From Granulosicoccus sp964435305 (lineage in GTDB: Bacteria > Pseudomonadota > Gammaproteobacteria > Granulosicoccales > Granulosicoccaceae), in NCBI GenBank assembly GCA_964435305.1, contig CAYSZH010000074.1, positions 1-21,052 of the forward strand: 21,052 nt of DNA, given 5' to 3'. Positions 1 to 7,900 of this stretch are shown piece after piece. A program made the translations under genes and the position numbers. The notes below the pieces were generated by a model. The model saw nothing but the letters and a program-made list of their open reading frames with translations. It did not search any database and had not been told where the DNA came from. Positions within the stretch are counted from its first letter, which is position 1, and the number at the start of each line of letters is the position of its first letter.

Positions 1-592
1 CTTCATTGCAGCGGTGGCTTGCTTGCACGGGCTCAAAAATACTCGCCTTGACATCCAGTTCTTCTAAATTCGCAAACGCCTGTTCCCCGCGGCGTAGCTG
101 TTCGTCGCGTAAACGGGTCATAATGGTGTTGTCCGTTTTCAGCAAAGCACGCGCATAGTCAATCTCAGTGGTGTTTAGTGGCAAATGAACAGAATTAATC
201 GTCTTCGATTCCAGTACGGTGTTGTTATCAATGTCCACTACCAGTACCCGCGTTTGGTGGCTGGGGTAGTCGAATTGGTACACGCGTGCCCGTTTTCCAG
301 CAGGCGCATTTTTACGCTCATCCACCTCGATGGATAAAATTTGTACACCCAGTTGGTTTCGGGCGCTGGTGTTGAGTAGCGGTAAGTTCTGCTGTTTGGT
401 TTCTGACGTTGTTGGCGCTGGAGCATCGCTTGCCAGCCGTGTCCTTTGCCACGGGGTGTTGGTCGCGAGAGTCGCAGCGAGTGCTCGATCATCCGCTGTC
501 AGCTCAGCGCTGAAAACCTGCGTCACGGGCAGACAGCCTGCAGCACTTAAGATGAGAGCAGCAAAAAAGTGTTTTTTGGCCAGATATTTCAT
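1..592 (-). CDS. Exported protein of unknown function (3' end cut by window edge)
   Basis: About 197 codons are visible, reading from 592 down to the window edge without a stop, so the C-terminus is missing. The N-terminus (MKYLAKKHFFAALILSAAG) is a typical signal peptide: lysines, a hydrophobic core, then a likely signal peptidase I site near VFSA/ELTA at residues 28-29. The cysteine at residue 20 is not in a good lipobox, so I do not call a lipoprotein. The mature part is polar and has a segment RVLVVDIDNNTVLESKTI around residues 117-134 and an acidic/arginine-rich stretch near residues 155-175. I do not recognise the family. An in-frame upstream ATG at 619 would add MARYFHEFG; neither start has a strong ribosome site, and 592 gives the better signal peptide. 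The gene is divergent from the next one, with about 97 bp between them. Confidence 0.7.
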   Translation of the reverse strand, partial: MKYLAKKHFFAALILSAAGCLPVTQVFSAELTADDRALAATLATNTPWQRTRLASDAPAPTTSETKQQNLPLLNTSARNQLGVQILSIEVDERKNAPAGKRARVYQFDYPSHQTRVLVVDIDNNTVLESKTINSVHLPLNTTEIDYARALLKTDNTIMTRLRDEQLRRGEQAFANLEELDVKASIFEPVQASHRCNE

Positions 593-689
593 GCCAAATT
601 CGTGAAAATAGCGTGCCATATCAATACTATATGCTGCTCTTATTATATTAGGCGCTAATTTTAAATTAATAGTTTGAACGAATAGCAAC

Positions 690-1322
690 ATGTCAGACGA
701 TTTGATCACCTATTTTGGTTATGGTTCATTAGTGAACCGCATCACGAGACCAGCCGCAGAAACGGCGAAAAAGGCCAGTTTGACGGGCTGGCAGCGTGTC
801 TGGGGTCACCGAGTGCACAATGATGGCGCAAGGGGGCGTTGCACGTCGCTCACCATCAAGCCCCGCCTTGAGTCGGTAACCGCGACACTGCCTTCTCCAG
901 AGGATGTAATGGCGACTAGCATTGATGGTGTATTAGTTACATTGCATCGGCGTGATTTACCCGCATTGGATGAGCGTGAGGCAGGATACGACCGGCATCT
1001 GCTGCCCATATCAGCTTTTGTGGCCCCTGATGAAGTCCTGGATTCCGTCAACGGTGACGGCATTTACGTTTATGTGTCCGATAATCAGCATTGCTTTGAT
1101 GCCGATGCTGATCATCCCGTGCTACAAAGTTATGTAGACTGCGTGCTGGCCGGTTTTCTGGATTTGTTCGGAGAGCGGGGCTTGTTGGCGTTTATGGATA
1201 CAACGCGTGGTTGGGACAGGCCAATTGACAATGACCGCAACAACCCGCGTTACCCGCGGGCGGTGAATTTATCGTTGCAACAGCAACAACAGTTCGATGC
1301 CTTGCTCAGCAAGTATCGATAA
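690..1322 (+). CDS. Gamma-glutamylcyclotransferase-like protein
   Basis: A 210-residue cytosolic protein. The N-terminus has YFGYGSLV at residues 8-15, the substrate-binding loop of the gamma-glutamylcyclotransferase/AIG2/ChaC superfamily. LDEREAGYDRH near residues 93-103 places a glutamate (E97) where the family has its catalytic acid. The known chemistry is release of 5-oxoproline from gamma-glutamyl peptides or amines; which substrate this member uses cannot be read from the sequence. It differs from classical ChaC in its longer C-terminal half. The ribosome site is weak, and the upstream AT-rich spacer probably holds its promoter. It is followed 27 bp later by the DUF3581 gene on the same strand, so the two may be co-transcribed. 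The family is fairly sure; the exact activity is not. Confidence 0.82.
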   Translation: MSDDLITYFGYGSLVNRITRPAAETAKKASLTGWQRVWGHRVHNDGARGRCTSLTIKPRLESVTATLPSPEDVMATSIDGVLVTLHRRDLPALDEREAGYDRHLLPISAFVAPDEVLDSVNGDGIYVYVSDNQHCFDADADHPVLQSYVDCVLAGFLDLFGERGLLAFMDTTRGWDRPIDNDRNNPRYPRAVNLSLQQQQQFDALLSKYR

Positions 1323-1349
1323 TTAAACAATCAACAACCGGGAAACACC

Positions 1350-2072
1350 ATGACGTTCGACATCGAACAGTTCGTCAACCTTAGCGCTGAGGGTATGCGC
1401 TTTACTCAGTCACAGGGTAATGTATTTGCAAAAGAGGTGGCAGGTGATTTCAACCCTATCCATGACGTTGGCGCTAAGCGGTTTTGTGTGCCGGGTGATT
1501 TGCTGTTTGCGGTTTTACTGCATCGTTTTGGTGTGTACAAACAACTTAAGCTAGATCTTAATGCCATGGTCACAGCAGACGTGCTGGTGCCTTTGCCTGA
1601 TGCGCTAACGGGCAATGACGCCATTTATGATGCATCGGAGCGACATCTGCTCACCCTGGAAACGGCCAATGAAAATAGTACCAACCCAGACTTCATTCGC
1701 GCCTTAACAATGGAATATGTTCGCTTCTCTGGTAAAACGTTCCCTGATATTCTGGTTGATTTGATGCGCCGCAATGATGTCATGATCAACCCTGCCAGGC
1801 CGCTTGTGATCTACAAAGACATGAGCGTGCAACTTGACTCTTTTCATAGCGAAAATATAGCGCTCGAACTGAGCAATGCCACGCTTGAAGTCGATGGAAA
1901 AAAAGCCAAAGCCTGTCTTGAATTTACTATTTCATCCAATAACGACACCATTGGCCAGGGTAAGAAGAACATGGTACTGGGCGGTTTGCGCGAATATGAT
2001 GAGGCCGCTATGCAGGCGATCGTTGATCAATATACGCAGTGGAAGCAGGCTTATGGACAAGCCCCTGCGTGA
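1350..2072 (+). CDS. DUF3581 family protein with MaoC-like hot-dog motif
   Basis: A 240-residue protein without a signal peptide or membrane segment. I recognise it as a DUF3581 protein, a family of unassigned function known mainly from gammaproteobacteria. Residues 24-40 (NVFAKEVAGDFNPIHDV) closely match the active-site segment of MaoC/(R)-specific enoyl-CoA hydratases, in which an aspartate and a histidine four residues on (here D33 and H38, with N35 between) do the chemistry. The rest (mixed beta strands, a helix around residues 48-65) fits a double hot-dog fold. An acyl-thioester substrate is therefore inference, not shown. It lies between the cyclotransferase-like gene (27 bp upstream) and recQ (61 bp downstream), same strand. 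GGGAAA lies a few bases before the ATG, a modest ribosome site. Confidence 0.78.
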   Translation: MTFDIEQFVNLSAEGMRFTQSQGNVFAKEVAGDFNPIHDVGAKRFCVPGDLLFAVLLHRFGVYKQLKLDLNAMVTADVLVPLPDALTGNDAIYDASERHLLTLETANENSTNPDFIRALTMEYVRFSGKTFPDILVDLMRRNDVMINPARPLVIYKDMSVQLDSFHSENIALELSNATLEVDGKKAKACLEFTISSNNDTIGQGKKNMVLGGLREYDEAAMQAIVDQYTQWKQAYGQAPA

Positions 2073-2133
2073 CACTCATGACAACCATGTGCTGCGGCAA
2101 AGATAACAAGTATGTAAATTTAATGGAGGGTAC

Positions 2134-3969
2134 ATGAAGCATACGGATGCGCTGGATGTATTGCAGGATATCTATGGCTATGACAGTTTTCGATCTGATC
2201 AAGCCGACATTATCGACACACTAATTGATGGCAATGATGCTTTGGTATTGATGCCAACGGGTGGTGGTAAATCCCTTTGTTATCAAATCCCGGCATTAGT
2301 CAGGAACGGCACAGGGGTTGTTATCTCCCCGCTTATCGCACTGATGCAAGATCAAGTGGACGCGCTGTGCGCATTAAACCTCAACGCGGTATTTATCAAT
2401 TCATCACTATCCGCTGCACAAATTAGAATAACAGAAGAAGCACTGTTAAAGGGTGAGGTCGATCTGCTTTATGTGGCCCCAGAGCGTTTGCTGATGCCCG
2501 CCATGCTGAACCTGCTCGATCAAATCGACATTGCGCTTTTTGCTATCGATGAAGCACATTGTGTATCGCAGTGGGGGCACGATTTTCGTCGTGAGTATTT
2601 GGCCCTGGATGTACTGCACGAGCGTTTTCCTGATACACCACGCGTGGCATTAACCGCCACGGCTGATCAACGCACGCGCGGCGAGATCATTGAAAACCTG
2701 GCCTTGAACAATGCCGCACGCTTTATTAGTAGTTTTGATCGACCCAATATTCGATATGCCATTCATGAAGCCAACAATGCACGCGATGCGATGCTTCGAT
2801 TTATAAACGATCAGCATGCCAACGATGCTGGCATCGTGTATTGCCTGTCGCGTCGTAAAGTGGAAGATACCGCGAAGTGGCTAAGCGAAAACGGTAAGCT
2901 TGCACTGCCCTATCATGCTGGCCTGGATGCGGACACACGGTCACGCCATCAATCGCGCTTTTTGCGCGAAGAAGGCGTCATAATTGTTGCCACAATTGCA
3001 TTTGGTATGGGAATAGATAAGCCCGATGTGCGATTTGTCGCGCACTTAAACCTACCGAAAAGTGTTGAGGCTTATTATCAAGAAACAGGGCGCGCCGGAC
3101 GCGATGGTCTCGATGCCAGTGCCTGGATGTCATACGGTTTACAAGATGTCATTAACCTTCGTGCAATGATGCAAGGCTCTGAAGCCGATGAGCAACATAA
3201 ACGGGTAGAGCACCAAAAACTGGATGCCATGTTGGGCTTGGCTGAAACGGGCACATGTCGACGTCATGCGATTTTGAGCTATTTTGACGAAGCCGCATCA
3301 ACTTCCTGCGGAAATTGTGATAATTGCCTGACACCGCCTGAAACCTGGGATGCAACCGAAGCTGCACAGAAGGCATTGTCTTGTGTCTATCGCACAGGCC
3401 AGCGCTTTGGCGTTAACTATCTTATCGATGTGCTCACCGGTAAAGACGTGGAGCGAATAAGACGCTTTGGCCACCATCAGCAAAGCACGTTTGGTATTGG
3501 TGATGATCGCTCAGCCGCTCAGTGGCGTACCTTATACCGTCAGCTTATCGCCAAAGGCTATCTTTCGGTTGATGTTGCCGGTCATGGCTCTGTTTGTTTA
3601 ACAGAAATTTCAAGGCCGGTGTTACGCGGTGAGGTCACACTGATGTTGCGCAAGCTTTCTGTGAGTGCGTCATCCAAGTCGAGTGTGCGCCGATCACGTG
3701 CCAGAGCCATAGCTCCGGAAGATAAAAAATTGTGGGAGCGTTTACGAAGTTTACGCAAAACGCTCAGTGAGGGAAAACCGGCTTACGTTGTATTTTCAGA
3801 CAGTACCCTGGCAGAGATGGTCGAACAGAAACCGGTAAGCAATGAACAAATGGCGGCGGTGTCTGGGGTTGGTCAGCATAAGTTGGAAAAATACGGAGAG
3901 GCGTTTATCGATGCAATCCGCGATTATGAAATGTATGGTGATCTGCCATCGGATGCAGCTGTCGACTAG
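2134..3969 (+). CDS. recQ: ATP-dependent DNA helicase RecQ
   Basis: A 611-residue 3'-5' DNA helicase of superfamily 2, close to the usual RecQ length. Visible in order: the glutamine-motif region (GYDSFRSDQ, residues 15-23), Walker A PTGGGKS (41-47, K46), DEAH box (139-142) followed by CVSQWGHDFR (143-152), motif III ALTATA (172-177), the C-terminal helicase lobe with GMGIDKPDVR (291-300) and QETGRAGRDG (316-325), the RQC zinc site with C375, C392, C395 and C398, a winged-helix region, and a C-terminal HRDC domain at about 528-600. All parts are present, so the protein should be active in replication-fork repair and RecF-type recombination. The start at 2134 is set by a strong Shine-Dalgarno GGAGGG at 2125-2130. 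It is the last gene of a three-gene plus-strand run. Confidence 0.97.
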   Translation: MKHTDALDVLQDIYGYDSFRSDQADIIDTLIDGNDALVLMPTGGGKSLCYQIPALVRNGTGVVISPLIALMQDQVDALCALNLNAVFINSSLSAAQIRITEEALLKGEVDLLYVAPERLLMPAMLNLLDQIDIALFAIDEAHCVSQWGHDFRREYLALDVLHERFPDTPRVALTATADQRTRGEIIENLALNNAARFISSFDRPNIRYAIHEANNARDAMLRFINDQHANDAGIVYCLSRRKVEDTAKWLSENGKLALPYHAGLDADTRSRHQSRFLREEGVIIVATIAFGMGIDKPDVRFVAHLNLPKSVEAYYQETGRAGRDGLDASAWMSYGLQDVINLRAMMQGSEADEQHKRVEHQKLDAMLGLAETGTCRRHAILSYFDEAASTSCGNCDNCLTPPETWDATEAAQKALSCVYRTGQRFGVNYLIDVLTGKDVERIRRFGHHQQSTFGIGDDRSAAQWRTLYRQLIAKGYLSVDVAGHGSVCLTEISRPVLRGEVTLMLRKLSVSASSKSSVRRSRARAIAPEDKKLWERLRSLRKTLSEGKPAYVVFSDSTLAEMVEQKPVSNEQMAAVSGVGQHKLEKYGEAFIDAIRDYEMYGDLPSDAAVD

Positions 3970-4014
3970 GTGCTTAAGTTAAGCGGTAGCACGTTAAACT
4001 TCCTATCACAAAAA

Positions 4015-4314
4015 TTAATGTAATTGCGACGGTTGATCCTGCTTCGAATAACGCACCTCACGGCTCAACAGACGGCCATCGACTGTGTAGCGTTCCCAGC
4101 CAATTTGTTTACGGTAAGGTGGCAAAAGCGCGGTAGTTGTCCAGGTACGATAGCGGGCGATTGTGGTATTACTCGCATCTTTTTCTAAATACCAACAGGT
4201 TTCGCAATGGTGAATACTATTGCTATTCGCCTGCTGGTTTTGCACCGTTATGCTGTGACCTGGGTTGATCTCAAAGCGCTGGGTAATATCATTTGCGTGG
4301 TCAGTCTGTTCCAT
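4015..4314 (-). CDS. Small hypothetical protein (99 aa)
   Basis: A 99-residue reading frame, third in a minus-strand row after the esterase and acyltransferase genes and 64 bp from the latter. I do not recognise it. It has no signal peptide or membrane helix, carries a CETC pair (residues 37-40), and its C-terminal half is rich in aromatic and basic residues (WERYTVDGRLLSREVRYSKQ). The ribosome site is weak. It is convergent with recQ, with 45 bp between the stops. Its composition looks protein-like and it fills a gap without overlapping another gene, which is the main support; it could still be a chance frame. Confidence 0.45.
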   Translation of the reverse strand: MEQTDHANDITQRFEINPGHSITVQNQQANSNSIHHCETCWYLEKDASNTTIARYRTWTTTALLPPYRKQIGWERYTVDGRLLSREVRYSKQDQPSQLH

Positions 4315-4378
4315 CTTATTGGTTTTCGAAATTTTCCCTGACCATAGCAGTTTGCGCTTAAGCGTGATTTGCCAGGCG

Positions 4379-5410
4379 TCACGCTTCGCGTTTTTTTAGC
4401 GCACCTAGTGTACCTAGCCGCTCGTGTCGTAATACCCAGTTATCAATCATAGTGTGAACGGGGACACTCACGATTAAGCAAACCGCAAGCGATATCAATG
4501 TAAACAAAATGGCCGCAAGGGTAGTGTCTCCCAACAGTGGTGGTAGTATTTTACGCAGAAGGCCTAATACAAAAATGTGGCTAAGATAGAGCGCATAGGA
4601 TGCGTCACCGAGCAACAAACCCAACTTATTTACCGGTACGACAACAAACAAACTTCCGGCAACAACCATGGCGGATGGAATGCCGTAGGTAATAATGCCT
4701 GGCATATCCATTGCTGCCAGGCCGAGTTTTTGAGAATGCAACAGTAACAATGCAAACCCTGTGACTAATAGAATGGCGCCGGTTCTTGAAGATAAGCGCC
4801 AGCCAGCTCGCCAAAAGTGCGCGAGCAACATACCAAAAATAAACTCAAATACGGTAGCGTCTTTTAAAAATTGATTGATTGCGCCGCCACTATTGAGTAC
4901 ATGTGCGGCGATAAACATCAGTGTGATGACGACTGCAATAAATGCCAGCCGAAATTGCATTGCAAGAAACAGTGATAAGGCGAACAGGGCATAAAAATAC
5001 ATTTCGAAATTGAGCGACCAGCCGGGTGCCACTATGGGCCAGATCTCACCTGTGTGTGCTGCACTAAAATGCGGGATAAAAAACAAACTTTGTATAAATG
5101 CGGAGAATGTGATCGCGGCGTTCTTGAACAAGGACGGCATGGCCAAATACAGCACCGCCATTAGCACGGTAAAAAACCAGTACAGAGGCACAACACGACG
5201 CACCCGGTTTATCATAAAGCTTATGGGCTTGTCGGTAGGCTTTGTGATAAACAACATGATAAAGCCGGATATAACAAAGAAAATATCGACACCGAAACTG
5301 CCGAATTCCATTAAACGCGCTTGGTAGCTGGGCACTTGTATGCAAGCGTGGCTGTACACCACAACAAGGGCTGCTATAGCGCGCAAATATTGCAGAGCAT
5401 GCAGTTTCAT
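4379..5410 (-). CDS. Membrane acyltransferase, acyltransferase-3 (OafA/WecH-like) family
   Basis: A 343-residue integral membrane protein, the usual length for a stand-alone acyltransferase-3 domain. The N-terminus LQYLRAIAALVVVYSHA has the family's R-x10-H pair (R10 and H21), thought to act in acyl transfer. GVDIFFVISGF (residues 40-50) and NRVRRVVPLYW (68-78) are further hallmarks. About ten hydrophobic segments follow. Such proteins move acetyl or similar groups from acyl-CoA across or at the inner membrane onto O-antigen, exopolysaccharide or peptidoglycan sugars; the acceptor cannot be told here. The neighbour upstream on the same strand is a secreted carbohydrate esterase that could remove such groups. 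The spacer of 123 bp between them may hold its own promoter. Confidence 0.9.
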   Translation of the reverse strand: MKLHALQYLRAIAALVVVYSHACIQVPSYQARLMEFGSFGVDIFFVISGFIMLFITKPTDKPISFMINRVRRVVPLYWFFTVLMAVLYLAMPSLFKNAAITFSAFIQSLFFIPHFSAAHTGEIWPIVAPGWSLNFEMYFYALFALSLFLAMQFRLAFIAVVITLMFIAAHVLNSGGAINQFLKDATVFEFIFGMLLAHFWRAGWRLSSRTGAILLVTGFALLLLHSQKLGLAAMDMPGIITYGIPSAMVVAGSLFVVVPVNKLGLLLGDASYALYLSHIFVLGLLRKILPPLLGDTTLAAILFTLISLAVCLIVSVPVHTMIDNWVLRHERLGTLGALKKREA

Positions 5411-5533
5411 CAGGTTTGTCTAATCGTCGCTGGGCAGAACACTCGCAGTATTTTAATACTAGTTGATAAGATGCCGGTGTGCATAGGCTGCTTTGGTAAT
5501 CTTTGATTCACGTAGGGTGCCCGCTCTGTCTCT

Positions 5534-6907
5534 TCAACGGTTGTACGAAGCTTGCAACAGCGCTTCATAGTATCGACGGCCCATTTCACGCAGGGCGTTC
5601 GGTCCAAAATGTATGCAACTGGAATTGCCGCAGGGGTATCCGTTCTCGGGTATTAAATCGTCATTATTCACCACTTCAACATGGGCCACTTTTGTGGGTA
5701 ATAATTTATGTGCGTTGTCGACATCTTCTTTATCCTCGGGGAAGGTGGATAGATCACCGCGCTCATCTATGCCTCTTGACATGGTGCCGAGAATGAAAGG
5801 GATATTGGAATCGGGCTGTCGATAATCTCCGCCTCGTAAATCTGGTGCAGCTCGCAAACGTAATTGTTGGGCGAGTCGCTCAAGGTTTTCCAGATAAAGC
5901 GATGCGCATTCTTCGTTCGAATCAGATTCACCCTGATGCCACAAGATGCCACGCAAAATGCCGCCCGATTGGTCCAGGGCTACTTTCGTTCTGGTGAGTG
6001 CTCGATCGAATAGCCAGGTGTTACCCAATTCAGGATTGTTTGTTTCTTGCGCATTCCACTGCGCATTTGGGCCGAAGTCATTAGAACAAAAAGACGAACC
6101 TGACCAGGCTGCCGGTACTAAAACAATATCTTGAGTGGTATCGGTTAGTGCGGCTTTGGCAAAGCTAAGACCAAGACCGATATACGAGTGCTCTTTGTCG
6201 TTACTGAATGGGTTAATCGGAAAATGCAAAGGGTCTTCTGCGCGTACCAGATCAGCTCCTATTACATTTTTTGTTACTGACGTATAGTCATCCTTGTCCT
6301 TGAATATCTCGAATTGATCGTTCTGGGTGACGTTCAATTGAAAAATGCGTTCGTGAGGTTCATCCTGGCCACCGCTGTAATCCTGTTTAGTACCATCGCC
6401 GCTAAAGCCTACCATATTGCTCTGTCCGATTAGCAAATACACATCAGGTGCAGCAACCGGTTGTACGGCCAGTTCGATCTCCATTGTGGCGTTGTTGCTG
6501 CCATCGTCTGCTCTGATAATGAATGTGCGCTCATGCTCTTTCAACGGTCTGTCAGCAATATCCAAACGAATGTTGATTGTGGCATTGGTTTCGTTTGCAC
6601 CAAGCGTGGCAGGTATAACCTCGGCACTGACAAAGGCTTCTTCGGCAGCTGTCGCGCCCTCGACTGTGAAGCTTACGTCATTAGTGTGACCTTCAGCGCG
6701 AACCAATGTGACAGGGATATTGACGCCGCTTTGCAAGCCCTCGACAAGTGCTGGGCGCGCCACACTGTCCAGTTCAAACGCACCTGTGGTGGTATTGCCA
6801 CTGCCGGAACCCTCAGGATTACTTCCGGAACCGGAGCATGCTATGAGTGGTAACACACAAAAAGCCAGTACAACGAGCTTGTTAAAGTAGGACTGGTTGA
6901 GCTTCAT
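5534..6907 (-). CDS. Lipoprotein carbohydrate esterase, SASA (sialate O-acetylesterase-like) domain
   Basis: A 457-residue lipoprotein. The N-terminus has a signal peptide ending in the lipobox LIAC (C24), then a Gly/Ser-rich linker to about residue 42. Residues 45-150 form a beta-rich segment resembling a Calx-beta or immunoglobulin-like domain. The catalytic SGNH/GDSL-type domain follows: VYLLIGQSNMVG (156-167) with nucleophile S163, AAWSGSSF (266-273), and WHQGESDS (323-330), the signature of the sialate O-acetylesterase/acetylxylan esterase group. H433 in CIHFGPNALREMG is the likely catalytic histidine. It should cleave O-acetyl esters from a sugar polymer in the periplasm or at the cell surface. 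True sialate is not implied. It heads the minus-strand group that includes the membrane acyltransferase. Confidence 0.88.
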   Translation of the reverse strand: MKLNQSYFNKLVVLAFCVLPLIACSGSGSNPEGSGSGNTTTGAFELDSVARPALVEGLQSGVNIPVTLVRAEGHTNDVSFTVEGATAAEEAFVSAEVIPATLGANETNATINIRLDIADRPLKEHERTFIIRADDGSNNATMEIELAVQPVAAPDVYLLIGQSNMVGFSGDGTKQDYSGGQDEPHERIFQLNVTQNDQFEIFKDKDDYTSVTKNVIGADLVRAEDPLHFPINPFSNDKEHSYIGLGLSFAKAALTDTTQDIVLVPAAWSGSSFCSNDFGPNAQWNAQETNNPELGNTWLFDRALTRTKVALDQSGGILRGILWHQGESDSNEECASLYLENLERLAQQLRLRAAPDLRGGDYRQPDSNIPFILGTMSRGIDERGDLSTFPEDKEDVDNAHKLLPTKVAHVEVVNNDDLIPENGYPCGNSSCIHFGPNALREMGRRYYEALLQASYNR

Positions 6908-7105
6908 GCTGATCTACGCTGATATTATTGTTGTTTTTGGGATATCAGGATAGGTAGCGGCAATTTTTCCGGGCAGATGCTAGTTAACTGAATCAATCGT
7001 GAATTGGTTTGCAGCTCATTGTTCAAAATGCGATCAGCAATGCAATCCTGGAAGGGTTCTGTCGTGACGCTGACAGGACAAGCTTGTGATATGGGCCAGT
7101 GCTAA

Positions 7106-7145
7106 TGCCCTATGTCGGGTCGAACGGGTGCCCCTGCATAGGGCA
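7106..7145. repeat. Perfect 9-bp inverted repeat with 22-bp spacer
   Basis: TGCCCTATG at 7106-7114 and its exact reverse complement CATAGGGCA at 7137-7145. The spacer is G/C-rich and could fold further (CGGGT and GCCC segments). A second, weaker stem lies downstream (CCTTGG near 7179, CCAAAGG near 7194, with one bulged A). No U-tract follows, so this is not a clear terminator. It may be a structured RNA or a two-site operator. Confidence 0.4.
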
Positions 7146-7211
7146 GAATGACTTGTCAGGACGGAATCCCTGGCAGGCCCTTGGTGTTTTTGCCAAAGGC
7201 AGACATCCTGA

Positions 7212-7406
7212 CTTGGCAGTTGTTGTGCGGGTCTGGCATTAGCTCTCAGGCATGGTAAAATCGCTGTAATTCGCGAGCGTGAGATCAAGGCAGTTTGCAG
7301 TGATACTGCAGAACTTTATCCCAATACCGATTACGCATCGTTTAAGCAAGCTGATCGGATACTGTCAAAACTAAAGGTATCGGATATTAAAAAAACAATA
7401 TGCTGA
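7212..7406 (+). pseudogene. Possible remnant coding sequence ending at the mrpE start
   Basis: An open frame of 64 codons with no ATG, GTG or TTG, so it is not a normal gene. Its translation looks like real protein (for example KAVCSDTAELYPNTDY and FKQADRILSKLKVSDIKK). Its stop TGA (7404-7406) overlaps the mrpE start (ATG at 7400) as coupled genes do. A second short frame with an ATG, 7148-7258 (36 codons, containing GRPLVFLPKADILTW), overlaps it in another frame; together they could be one frameshifted remnant. I do not recognise either part. It may be chance. Confidence 0.25.
7296..7310. promoter_or_regulatory. Operator-like palindrome upstream of antiporter operon
   Basis: TGCAGT and ACTGCA separated by GAT form a perfect 6-bp dyad about 90 bp before mrpE. 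The size suits a dimeric helix-turn-helix regulator. The regulator is unknown, and a dyad this short can arise by chance. Confidence 0.25.
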
Positions 7407-7900
7407 CTTTTCGACTTGTTATTACCATGGCCGTTTTGTGGCTGCTGCTATCGGGCTTGTTCAAAACACAGCTACTGGTGCTCGGCGTGCTGTCGGTCGC
7501 ATTGGTTGTCTGGCTCGCGGTGAGAATGCGAGTGCTGCGGCATCGTGGGCAACCCATTTATTTTCGCTTCCTACACATCTTTAAATACTGGGGCTGGCTT
7601 GCCTGGCAGATTTTGCTGTCCAACATCGATGTCACTAAACGCATTTTATCGCGCGATATGGACATTAAACCCACGCTTAGGCGTGTCACGGCCACACCGG
7701 ATTCGGACATGGGCCGCGCTATTTACGCCAATTCGATTACGCTTACACCCGGTACCACAGCAATTAACTTTACCCCGGACGATGATATTCTTGTGCATGC
7801 ACTGCATGAAGACAGCTTGCACGATTTGGAAATGGGGGAGATGGCAGCGCACATCCGTGATGTTGAACCACATTTTGTTCCACTGGAGCCACCCCCATAA
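7400..7900 (+). CDS. mrpE: Na+/H+ antiporter subunit E (MnhE/MrpE-like)
   Basis: A 166-residue inner-membrane protein, the normal size for MrpE (MbhA in hydrogenase complexes). Two or three hydrophobic segments occupy residues 1-45 and about 55-75. A cytosolic domain follows with YANSITLTPGT (residues 110-120), the family signature. MrpE is a required, non-catalytic subunit of the multi-protein Mrp antiporter that exchanges Na+ for H+. It opens a ten-gene plus-strand operon; its TAA shares a base with the ATG of the next gene, so translation is probably coupled. Its ribosome site is weak. Confidence 0.93.
   Translation: MLTFRLVITMAVLWLLLSGLFKTQLLVLGVLSVALVVWLAVRMRVLRHRGQPIYFRFLHIFKYWGWLAWQILLSNIDVTKRILSRDMDIKPTLRRVTATPDSDMGRAIYANSITLTPGTTAINFTPDDDILVHALHEDSLHDLEMGEMAAHIRDVEPHFVPLEPPP

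Larger units (their letters stand above)
6908..7399. other. Intergenic region between esterase gene and antiporter operon
   Basis: This 492-bp gap separates two divergent units, so it should hold promoters for both. I see no confident coding gene. It contains inverted repeats (7-bp arms at 6919-6925 and 6942-6948; 9-bp arms at 7106-7114 and 7137-7145), a short operator-like palindrome at 7296-7310, and two short reading frames on the plus strand (7148-7258 and 7212-7406) whose translations look protein-like but lack either length or a start. No good -35/-10 pair stood out on either strand. Confidence 0.5.

Noticed and set aside
5452..5465. Near-palindrome AGTATTTTAATACT upstream of the acyltransferase gene
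   Set aside because: Short, AT-rich and with only a two-base centre; expected by chance in such DNA.
6461..6853. 130-codon plus-strand frame antisense to the esterase gene
   Set aside because: The esterase frame has a lipobox and catalytic motifs; the antisense product is cysteine-rich and shows no family features.
7034..7288. 84-codon minus-strand frame in the gap before the antiporter operon
   Set aside because: Its composition is Arg/His/Ser/Cys-rich without motifs, there is no ribosome site, and it runs across the inverted repeats.
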